From Oscillospiraceae bacterium (GTDB taxonomy: Bacteria > Bacillota > Clostridia > Oscillospirales > Oscillospiraceae): DNA of 6,602 nt. Below are positions 1 to 4,907 of this stretch, in pieces; the first letter of the stretch is position 1; each line of letters starts with the position of its first letter. The notes beneath the pieces are model-generated. The model ran no database searches. It worked only from the letters and a program-made list of their open reading frames with translations, and was not told the origin of the DNA. A program made the position numbers and the translations under genes. The stretch lies in the NCBI GenBank assembly GCA_017458025.1, contig JAFTGG010000088.1:1-6602 (forward strand), given 5' to 3'.

Positions 1-555
1 CAGAGCGAGGAGCCGGCGGAGGAGAACGCGGACGAAGCGCTTGCCGCGCAGGAGGCCCCGTTGTTCGAGCGCGTCGAAGCCCCGGTCGTCAAGGTCGCGG
101 AGGCGTCGCGGCCGATCCCGCTGGAGGCGGAGGACGGCGTCGAGCAGCTCGGGAACGAGCTCGGCGGCATCGTGGTCAACGATGTGAGCGCGAACCGCAT
201 CGAAGTCACGCTGACGCCGGAGAACCTTGGCAAGCTGACGGTGGAGGTCACCCGCGAAGCGGACGGTACGCTGAACGTCGTGCTGCACGCGACCAGCGAG
301 CGGGCGGCGAACCTGCTGGAAAAGGGCATGGACGGCCTGCGTCAGGCGCTGGCGGTGAACAGCGGCCGCGAGGCGCAGATCGAGGTCCGCGGCAGCGAGG
401 AGACGCAGGAGCAGTTTCTGAATCCCAACGGGCAGAACGAGCAGAACCGTCAGCAGCAACAGCAGCAGAGCAGACGCCGGGCCGAACAGCGCAATGCGCA
501 GGATTTCCTGCAGCAGCTCCGGCTGGGCTTGGTCGACGTCGAAGACAGCGAGTAA
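1..555 (+). CDS. fliK: FliK, flagellar hook-length control protein, C-terminal part (5' end outside window)
   Basis: The frame is open from base 1, so this is the last 184 residues of a gene that begins upstream; the TTG at 61 is internal, not a start. FliK is a secreted molecular ruler whose C-terminal domain makes the export apparatus switch from hook to filament substrates. The visible part starts with an acidic Glu/Ala-rich linker. It continues into the Flg_hook domain at about 166-400, marked by the family signature LTPENLGKL (211-237) followed by alternating hydrophobic residues and an amphipathic helix (NLLEKGMDGLRQAL). The tail is Gln/Arg-rich, with six consecutive Gln codons at 451-468 and then SRRRAEQR. 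Such polar, poorly conserved tails are common in FliK. flgD follows after 22 nt, the usual neighbour. Assignment is confident from domain and context; the ruler region cannot be assessed. Confidence 0.93.
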   Translation, partial: QSEEPAEENADEALAAQEAPLFERVEAPVVKVAEASRPIPLEAEDGVEQLGNELGGIVVNDVSANRIEVTLTPENLGKLTVEVTREADGTLNVVLHATSERAANLLEKGMDGLRQALAVNSGREAQIEVRGSEETQEQFLNPNGQNEQNRQQQQQQSRRRAEQRNAQDFLQQLRLGLVDVEDSE

Positions 556-563
556 TCTGAGAA

Positions 564-569
564 AGGAGG
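564..569 (+). promoter_or_regulatory. Ribosome binding site of flgD (decides the start)
   Basis: AGGAGG lies 8 nt before the ATG at 578 but only 2 nt before the in-frame ATG at 572. The spacing favours 578 as the flgD start. It lies just downstream of the fliK stop. Confidence 0.8.
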
Positions 570-577
570 ACATGGCA

Positions 578-1099
578 ATGAGCGATTACATGGCAGATCT
601 GGCAAGCGTATACGGCACGCAAAACACTTCGGTGACCGCGTCGCACAGCACGAGCAAGAGCGCGGGCGGCGACCTCGACATGGACGGCTTCCTCAAGCTG
701 ATGGTGGCGTCGTTCCAGAACCAGAGCATTGACGATACCACCGACACCAGCGAAATGCTCAATCAGATGGTGCAGATGTCCGTCATTCAGGCGATCAGCA
801 ATCTCTCGACCCTCGTCAGCGATTCCGCGAACCTCAGCTACGCGGCGTCCCTCGTGGGCAAGGAGGTCACCATCGGCGAGCGCGACGGCAGCGAGATCAA
901 GGAAATTCTCGGTACGGTCACGGGCACCGGCACGCTGAACGGCAGGCAGGTCGTCTTCCTCAACGACGAGGAGACCCCTTACTTCCTCACCGACATCATG
1001 GCGGTCGGCAGGCTTCCGGAGATCAAGTCGGCGGGCGCGGAGCAGGAGAGCGCGGAGCGCGATCCCCACGTTCCGGACGAGGACGGGGCTTTGGGCTGA
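578..1099 (+). CDS. flgD: FlgD, flagellar hook cap / hook assembly scaffold protein
   Basis: FlgD caps the growing hook outside the cell so that FlgE subunits polymerise under it. It is exported by the flagellar type III system and has no signal peptide. The 173-residue product carries the conserved FlgD N-terminal block: a disordered Ser/Thr-rich export region (about 1-30), then DMDGFLKLMVASFQNQS (34-50), and the helix with SEMLNQMVQMSVIQAISNL (58-76), matching the family's FL-L-AQLQNQDP and AQLAQFS-LEQ positions. The following SLVGKEVTI and GTVTGTGTLNGRQVVFLND resemble the short beta-rich core. The protein is shorter than enteric FlgD (about 230 residues) and so has a reduced C-terminal domain, as in many Gram-positives. 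ATG 578 is preferred over ATG 572 because of AGGAGG spacing; a longer open frame upstream overlaps fliK and is not coding. A polar acidic tail (151-173) ends the protein. Confidence 0.93.
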   Translation: MSDYMADLASVYGTQNTSVTASHSTSKSAGGDLDMDGFLKLMVASFQNQSIDDTTDTSEMLNQMVQMSVIQAISNLSTLVSDSANLSYAASLVGKEVTIGERDGSEIKEILGTVTGTGTLNGRQVVFLNDEETPYFLTDIMAVGRLPEIKSAGAEQESAERDPHVPDEDGALG

Positions 1100-1122
1100 A
1101 CCGCAGGAAGCGCACCCGAAGG

Positions 1123-1130
1123 AAAGGAGG
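1123..1130 (+). promoter_or_regulatory. Ribosome binding site of the TIGR02530-type gene
   Basis: AAAGGAGG lies 11 nt before the GTG at 1142. The in-frame TGA at 1133-1135 excludes any earlier start, so GTG 1142 is the first possible initiation codon despite the slightly long spacing. Confidence 0.7.
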
Positions 1131-1141
1131 CCTGAGCAAGG

Positions 1142-1495
1142 GTGATCGACAAGATCCAGGGGCTCGGACAATCGAAACAAAGCGTTTCCGCGCCGCAGAA
1201 GAAACCGGACGGCAAGGGCGGCTTCGGCGCGATGCTGCAAAAGCAGGTCGATTTCTCCAAGCATGCGCGCGAACGCGCGGAGGAGCGCGGGATCGAGCTG
1301 ACGCCGAATCTGATGGAGCGGCTCTCCAACTCGGTGGAAAAGGCGCAGGAGAAAGGCGCGACGAATATCCTCGCGTTCGACGATTCCCGGGCGTTCATTA
1401 TCAACATTCCCTACGGCAGGGTCATTACGACGATGTCGCAGGAGGAAATGAAGGAAAACATCTTCACAAATATAGACGGCGCCGTACTGCTATAA
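1142..1495 (+). CDS. Flagellar operon protein of the TIGR02530 family (function unknown)
   Basis: This 117-residue soluble protein has no signal peptide or membrane segment. After a polar, Lys/Gln/Gly-rich N-terminus (1-30) comes the conserved core: DFSKHARERAEERGIEL (37-53), a helix around SNSVEKAQEKGATNILAF (62-79), then SRAFIINIPYGRVITTM (82-98), ending in ENIFTNIDGAVLL (105-117). The FSKHA-R-R motif, the A-KG motif and the C-terminal FTNIDG are, from memory, hallmarks of the family named 'flagellar operon protein' (TIGR02530), which sits between flgD and flgE in many Clostridia and other bacteria lacking a described role for it. Its place between hook cap and hook subunit suggests a job in hook assembly, such as a chaperone or export helper; that is inference. 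It starts with GTG, bounded by an upstream in-frame TGA. An 89-nt structured spacer separates it from flgE. Confidence 0.88.
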   Translation: MIDKIQGLGQSKQSVSAPQKKPDGKGGFGAMLQKQVDFSKHARERAEERGIELTPNLMERLSNSVEKAQEKGATNILAFDDSRAFIINIPYGRVITTMSQEEMKENIFTNIDGAVLL

Positions 1496-1498
1496 AGG

Positions 1499-1564
1499 AC
1501 AGCAGGACCTTTTCAGGATGCTGTGGGAGGCAGCCCGATTGGCTCTCTCCCGACGGCGCGTCGG
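1499..1564 (+). promoter_or_regulatory. Three abutting stem-loops in the spacer before flgE
   Basis: The 89-nt spacer 1496-1584 can fold almost completely. Stem 1 pairs ACAGCA (1499-1504) with TGCTGT (1519-1524), with a possible inner CCT/AGG. Stem 2 pairs GGGAG (1525-1529) with CTCCC (1547-1551), with AGCC/GGCT (1532-1535, 1541-1544) stacked across a symmetric 2x2 internal loop. Stem 3 pairs CCGACG (1550-1555) with CGTCGG (1559-1564) around a 3-nt loop. No T-run follows; the purine-rich flgE ribosome binding region comes next. Stems 2 and 3 share bases 1550-1551, so they compete slightly. Possible roles are mRNA processing or 5'-end stabilisation of flgE. The pairings are read directly; function is inference. 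Confidence 0.45.
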
Positions 1565-1571
1565 AAAAAGG

Positions 1572-1579
1572 AAGGAAAG
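1572..1579 (+). promoter_or_regulatory. Ribosome binding site of flgE
   Basis: The purine tract AAGGAAAG lies 5 nt before ATG 1585, inside a longer run starting at 1565. It is a weaker match to AGGAGG than the sites of flgD or the TIGR02530-type gene, although flgE is expected to be highly translated. Confidence 0.6.
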
Positions 1580-1584
1580 AAATT

Positions 1585-2862
1585 ATGACAGGTTCCATGT
1601 ACGCGGCAGTTTCGGGCCTCAAGGCCCACATGAGCGCGCTGAACGTCATCGGCAACAACGTTGCGAACGTCAACACGCTCGGCTACAAGACCACGCGTTA
1701 CACCTTTAACGAAGCTCTTTACACCACGCAGCGCAGCGGTTCGGACGGCTCGAACACGTCCGGCGGCCGCAACCCCGCGCAGGTCGGCTTCGGCGCCTCC
1801 ATCGGCACGATCGACCTCGATATGAGCACCAAGAACTACACGCCCACCGGCCACAACCTCGACACGATGATCGACGGCGACGGCTTCTTCATCGTCGGCG
1901 ACAAAATGGTCGGCAGCGGCGAGGCGCGCAAGATCGCGACGGACGGCTCGGAGGACGAGATCCTCAAGAGCATGAACCTGACCCGCCTCGGCAACTTCGA
2001 GATCGACGCCAAGGGCTATCTGGTCGACGGCAACGGCAGCGTCGTCTGGGGCTTTGTCAGGGCGGCCGTAGACCCGTCGGCTCAGTTCACCATTCCGGCC
2101 TCGACGGAGGGCGGCACCGCGGAGAAAAAGGCGCTGACGGCGCTGACGGCCGCGGACGTTGAAACGCTCAGAAGACAAGGCATCGAGCTGATGGACGTCA
2201 CATACAGCAGCAGCGGTACGGTGGAGAGCGCGACGATGGTCGGCAGCGAGCTGGGCACGATCCGCCTGCCGGTGATCAAGACGACGGTCAAGGGAAGCGC
2301 GGCGACGGAAAACAATGTCACGACGTTTACCGAAACCACGCCGCGCGAGGCTTCCGCGGAACTCGTCTGGCCGACCAGCAGCCTGCAGGACGGCGCCGAG
2401 GTCGGTACGTCGGGCTACATTAAGGCGGACGGGACCGACACCACGACGGCAAGCGAGGTGACGGGGCAGGTCACCTATGAGCGCGTGCAGCCGGATACGC
2501 TCTCGATCAACGAGAAGACCGGCGCGCTGACGGTCACGACGACCGACGGCACCTATGTGGTCGGCTATCTCGCCATCGCGAAGGTGACGAACCCCAACGG
2601 CGTGACGCACGTCGACGGGCGTTACTACAAGGCGCTGGAGGGCGCCGGCGATATCCGCGCCACGTCGATCGGCGGCGTGGTCAGCGGCGTTGACAGCGCC
2701 GGCGATACGCAGGTCCTCACGGGCGGCCTCGAATCCTCGGGCACCGACCTCGCGACCGAAATCACGAACATGATTACCGTGCAGCGCGGCTATCAGGCGA
2801 ACACGCGTATCATCACCGTGACGGACTCCATGCTCGAAGAGCTGGTCAACATGAAGCGTTAA
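1585..2862 (+). CDS. flgE: FlgE, flagellar hook protein
   Basis: FlgE polymerises into the curved hook that joins the rod to the filament outside the cell. The 425-residue product has the complete architecture. An N-terminal D0 helix carries the rod/hook signature SGLKAHMSALNVIGNNVANV (10-29) followed by NTLGYKTT. Next come GGRNPAQVGFG (60-70) and TGHNLDTMIDGDGFFIV (88-104), the D0/D1 linker typical of hook proteins, then NLTRLGNFEIDAKGYLVDGNG (131-151). A variable Thr/Ser-rich central region (about 165-350) forms the outer domains. The C-terminal helix includes TDLATEITNMITVQRGYQAN, ending in MLEELVNMKR, the axial-protein C-terminus. The length is close to enteric FlgE (about 400) and longer than the Bacillus subtilis protein (about 264), so outer domains are present. 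There is no signal peptide; it uses flagellar type III export. RNA hairpins flank the gene on both sides. Confidence 0.96.
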   Translation: MTGSMYAAVSGLKAHMSALNVIGNNVANVNTLGYKTTRYTFNEALYTTQRSGSDGSNTSGGRNPAQVGFGASIGTIDLDMSTKNYTPTGHNLDTMIDGDGFFIVGDKMVGSGEARKIATDGSEDEILKSMNLTRLGNFEIDAKGYLVDGNGSVVWGFVRAAVDPSAQFTIPASTEGGTAEKKALTALTAADVETLRRQGIELMDVTYSSSGTVESATMVGSELGTIRLPVIKTTVKGSAATENNVTTFTETTPREASAELVWPTSSLQDGAEVGTSGYIKADGTDTTTASEVTGQVTYERVQPDTLSINEKTGALTVTTTDGTYVVGYLAIAKVTNPNGVTHVDGRYYKALEGAGDIRATSIGGVVSGVDSAGDTQVLTGGLESSGTDLATEITNMITVQRGYQANTRIITVTDSMLEELVNMKR

Positions 2863-2874
2863 CGATCGGGCTGA

Positions 2875-2898
2875 CCGGCGGCCCTGACGGGCCGCCGG
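2875..2898 (+). repeat. Perfect 10-bp GC-rich inverted repeat (hairpin) between flgE and flbD
   Basis: CCGGCGGCCC (2875-2884) and GGGCCGCCGG (2889-2898) are exact reverse complements around a TGAC tetraloop, 12 nt after the flgE stop. All ten pairs are G-C. There is no T-run after it (the next bases are ATCGCCGGATCATCTGAG), so it is not a canonical rho-independent terminator. It could protect the flgE 3' end from exonucleases, mark a processing point, or partly attenuate transcription into flbD and motAB. The inverted repeat is directly visible; the role is inference. Confidence 0.8.
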
Positions 2899-2909
2899 AT
2901 CGCCGGATC
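2894..2909 (+). repeat. Tandem 8-bp repeat GCCGGATC x2
   Basis: GCCGGATC occurs twice head to tail, at 2894-2901 and 2902-2909. The first copy overlaps the right arm of the hairpin. The second copy could pair with the left arm's CCGGC only weakly. It may be a small slippage duplication. Confidence 0.7.
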
Positions 2910-2934
2910 ATCTGAGAAAGGACGAACAGGGGAC

Positions 2935-3153
2935 ATGATCGTACTGAGCAAAATCAAGAGCAAGGAAAAGTTCCTTGTCAACCACAATCAGATCCAGCAC
3001 ATCGAGTTCATTCCCGAAACGAAAGTCGTCATGATGAACCGCGACTACTATCTGGTCGAGGACACAGGCGATGAGATCATTCAGAAGATCGCGGAGTACA
3101 CGGCGAAGATCGTCGATATCCACCGCGAGATCACGCTTGTCGACAAGCGGTAA
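2935..3153 (+). CDS. swrD: FlbD/SwrD family protein (motor-power/swarming factor)
   Basis: This is a 72-residue protein of the small FlbD family (the Bacillus subtilis member is SwrD, formerly YlzI). It is not the Caulobacter transcription factor also called FlbD. It opens with MIVLSKIKSKEKFLVNHNQIQHIEFIPETKV (1-31), matching the family pattern MI-LT-LNG-EF-LN---IE-IE--PDT. It continues with VVMMNRDYYLVEDTGDEIIQKIAEY (31-55), the usual beta-hairpin and VxExxxEVIxxI helix. The usual 'L-NG' turn reads MMNRD here. In B. subtilis SwrD raises the torque of the motor and is needed for swarming, apparently through the stator. Here motA and motB follow 38 nt later, which suits that role. The ribosome binding site is imperfect: AGGGG (2928-2932) sits only 2 nt before the ATG, while AAAGGA (2917-2922) sits 12 nt before it. 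The 72-residue length is normal for the family. Confidence 0.9.
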   Translation: MIVLSKIKSKEKFLVNHNQIQHIEFIPETKVVMMNRDYYLVEDTGDEIIQKIAEYTAKIVDIHREITLVDKR

Positions 3154-3191
3154 GTTGCCGGCAAAATCGTTCCTACAGGGCGGATAGATAA

Positions 3192-3995
3192 ATGAACATT
3201 ACATATATCATCGGCGTCGTCATGTCGACGGTCTTTATCTTCCTCGGCATGTTGGGCTTCCCGCAGATCTCGGTCGACAAGCTGAAGAACTTCTGGGACG
3301 GCCCCAGCGTCATGATCGTCGTGGGCTGCACGTTCGCCATCGTGGCGGCGAGTATTCCGGCCTCGACGCTCAAGGCAATCCCGAAGCACTTCAAGATCGT
3401 CATGAACACGAAGCTGTTCAACCCGATGGCGATCATCGACCAGCTCACCGAGCTCGCCAACAAGGCGAGAAAGGACGGCCTGCTGTCCCTCGAAGCCAGC
3501 GCGGCGGAGACGACGGACCCGTTTATGAAGTCGGCGATCATGCTGCTCGTCGACGGCAGCGACGCGGACCGCGTGCGGACGGTGCTCGAAACGGACATCG
3601 AAAACATGACCGCGCGACACGACGCCGGCGCGGCATTGTATGAAAAGGCGTCGGCAGTCGCGCCGGCCTTCGGTATGGTCGGCACGCTCTGCGGCCTCGT
3701 CAACATGTGTAAGGGCCTGAATATGTCGGACGGCAGCTCCAGCCTCGGCGACGATATGGGCACCGCGCTCATCACGACGTTCTACGGCTGTATTCTGGCA
3801 CACATGATCTTCGGCCCGCTGGCGAGCCATCTGCGCGCGCAGGACGAGAAGGAAGTCATCTGCAAGCAGATCGTCGTCGAAGGCATTACCGGTATTCAGG
3901 CCGGCGAGAACCCGAAGTTCCTGCGCGAGCGCCTGCTGACCTTCGTTTCGCAAAAGGAGCGCGAAGCCGGCGGCGACGGCAAGAAGGGCGAGTAA
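3192..3995 (+). CDS. motA: MotA, flagellar motor stator protein
   Basis: MotA forms the pentamer around two MotB chains in the cytoplasmic membrane; ion flow through the unit drives the rotor. The 267-residue product has four membrane segments, at about 3-22, 38-58, 151-173 and 189-211. The large cytoplasmic loop (about 60-145) contains R93 and E101, which by spacing and context correspond to E. coli Arg90 and Glu98, the residues that contact FliG. P158 in APAFGMVGTLCGL and P209 in FGPLA match the two essential prolines (E. coli Pro173 and Pro222). The C-terminus carries the family GIQAGENPKFLRERL motif and a charged Gly/Lys tail. Size agrees with B. subtilis MotA (about 270). ATG 3192 is preceded by only a weak AGGG (3177-3180). 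motB starts 3 nt after the stop, implying coupled translation. Confidence 0.96.
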   Translation: MNITYIIGVVMSTVFIFLGMLGFPQISVDKLKNFWDGPSVMIVVGCTFAIVAASIPASTLKAIPKHFKIVMNTKLFNPMAIIDQLTELANKARKDGLLSLEASAAETTDPFMKSAIMLLVDGSDADRVRTVLETDIENMTARHDAGAALYEKASAVAPAFGMVGTLCGLVNMCKGLNMSDGSSSLGDDMGTALITTFYGCILAHMIFGPLASHLRAQDEKEVICKQIVVEGITGIQAGENPKFLRERLLTFVSQKEREAGGDGKKGE

Positions 3996-3998
3996 GTC

Positions 3999-4871
3999 AT
4001 GGCGATCAAGAAAAAAAGCGGCGGCGGTGGCGGCGGCGCGAATTGGATGGACACCTACGGCGACATGGTGACGCTGCTGCTGTGCTTTTTCGTGCTGCTG
4101 TACTCGATGTCCACCATCAGCGAGGACAAGTGGAAAGCCATCGTCCAAAGCTTCAACCCCAACTCGATCGAAGCGCCGACGCTGATCGACGGCGGCAACG
4201 AGGGCCCGCTGGCGGACCCGACCGAAGGCGCCGGCATGGACATCGGCAACGAGCCCGAGATCACGCCGGAGGAAGTCGAAGCCGCGCTGGAAGCGCTGTT
4301 TGAGGCGCTGCAGAGCTACGCGGAGCAGAACGACGCGCAGGAGGTCATCGAGGTCACGAAGGGCGACGGCTATGTGTTCGTCTCCTTTGCCGACGCGGTG
4401 TTCTTCAACGGCGACAGCACGGTGCTCCGCACCGACGGCCAGGCGATCCTCGACGTGGTGATCGACGCGCTGAATCCCGCGGTCCCCTACGTCGACGAGC
4501 TGCGTGTCATGGGACACACGGCGCAGGCGGACCCCAGCCGCCCAAATTCGATTTCGGGCGACCGGAACATCTCGTCCGGCCGAGCGACGAACGTCGTCAT
4601 CTACATTCTGGAGAACTGTCCGGACCTCGATCCGGCGCGCGTGAGCAGCGTGGGCTACGGGCAGTGGCGTCCGGTCGACACGAACCAGACTTCCGAGGGC
4701 CGCGCGCACAACCGGCGCGTGGAGCTGCTCATCACGGGCAAGGACCTTGAGAGCAAGATCGGCGACGCGCTGGAGCAGTATCAGAGCATCCGCTCGGGCG
4801 AGGCGTCGTTCCTGACGGAGGCTCCGGCGGACGCGGACGCGGGCGCGGAAGGCCCGGTCGGCGAGGGATAA
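3999..4871 (+). CDS. motB: MotB, flagellar motor stator protein
   Basis: MotB carries the ion-binding Asp of the stator and anchors it to peptidoglycan. The 290-residue product has a short cytoplasmic N-terminus (KKK followed by six Gly, residues 8-13) and one membrane segment, WMDTYGDMVTLLLCFFVLLY (16-35). In it D22 is the ion-carrying aspartate (equivalent to E. coli Asp32). Residues 41-56 would be the plug region, followed by an acidic linker to about 115. The OmpA-like peptidoglycan-binding domain (about 120-246) shows SFADAVFFNGDS, MGHTAQ (171-176), SGDRNISSGRATNVV (186-200), VGYGQWRP (218-225) and the NRRVELLI end (238-245). A disordered acidic tail (about 266-290) follows. The AAGGG at 3984-3988, inside the end of motA, is the likely ribosome binding site, 10 nt before ATG 3999. 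The coupling ion cannot be assigned with confidence. Confidence 0.96.
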   Translation: MAIKKKSGGGGGGANWMDTYGDMVTLLLCFFVLLYSMSTISEDKWKAIVQSFNPNSIEAPTLIDGGNEGPLADPTEGAGMDIGNEPEITPEEVEAALEALFEALQSYAEQNDAQEVIEVTKGDGYVFVSFADAVFFNGDSTVLRTDGQAILDVVIDALNPAVPYVDELRVMGHTAQADPSRPNSISGDRNISSGRATNVVIYILENCPDLDPARVSSVGYGQWRPVDTNQTSEGRAHNRRVELLITGKDLESKIGDALEQYQSIRSGEASFLTEAPADADAGAEGPVGEG

Positions 4872-4892
4872 GTTTTTTTGACAGTTTGCGGC

Positions 4893-4900
4893 AGGAGAGG
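4893..4900 (+). promoter_or_regulatory. Ribosome binding site of fliM
   Basis: AGGAGAGG lies 7 nt before ATG 4908, a strong site that fixes the fliM start. The 36-nt spacer also holds a T7 run directly after the motB stop; no good hairpin sits next to it. Confidence 0.75.
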
Positions 4901-4907
4901 TTGATTC

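Noticed and set aside
494..577. Upstream extension of the flgD frame to 494.
   Set aside because: It overlaps the fliK tail in another frame, and its translation (Ser/Trp/Arg-rich) does not resemble a FlgD N-terminus; AGGAGG spacing favours 578.
1463..1496. TTCACA (1463) and TATAAA (1491) at the end of the TIGR02530-type gene as a flgE promoter.
   Set aside because: The spacing is 22 nt, too long for a sigma-A promoter, and both lie within or at the end of a coding region.
1518..1709. Small + strand open frame overlapping the structured spacer and the start of flgE.
   Set aside because: It is out of frame with flgE, has no domain-like sequence, and becomes Arg/His-rich exactly where it overlaps flgE. 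It is a shadow frame.
3162..3187. CAAA-14 nt-GCGGATAG as a sigma-28 (SigD-type) promoter for motA.
   Set aside because: It matches the TAAA/GCCGATAA consensus partly (3 of 4 and 6 of 8), but the start site would fall at or after the motA ATG, so the RNA would lack a leader. A coincidence is more likely.
3081..4709. A 542-codon open frame on the minus strand across motA and motB, and similar long minus-strand frames over flgE (1513-2610), fliM (4923-5669) and 248-1264.
   Set aside because: Their products are rich in Arg, His, Val and Asp with no recognisable domain. This is the expected antisense shadow of GC-rich coding sequence, and each lies opposite a well-identified gene.
4873..4879. T7 run just after the motB stop as a rho-independent terminator.
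   Set aside because: The nearest pairing, CGGGC/GCCCG in the end of motB, is short and about 16 nt from the T-run, so no proper stem abuts it. fliM follows at once in the same operon.
4878..4906. TTGACA (4878-4883) followed 17 nt later by TTGATT as a sigma-A promoter for fliM.
   Set aside because: The -10 element matches only 3 of 6 bases, and transcription would start inside the fliM coding region, leaving no ribosome binding site.
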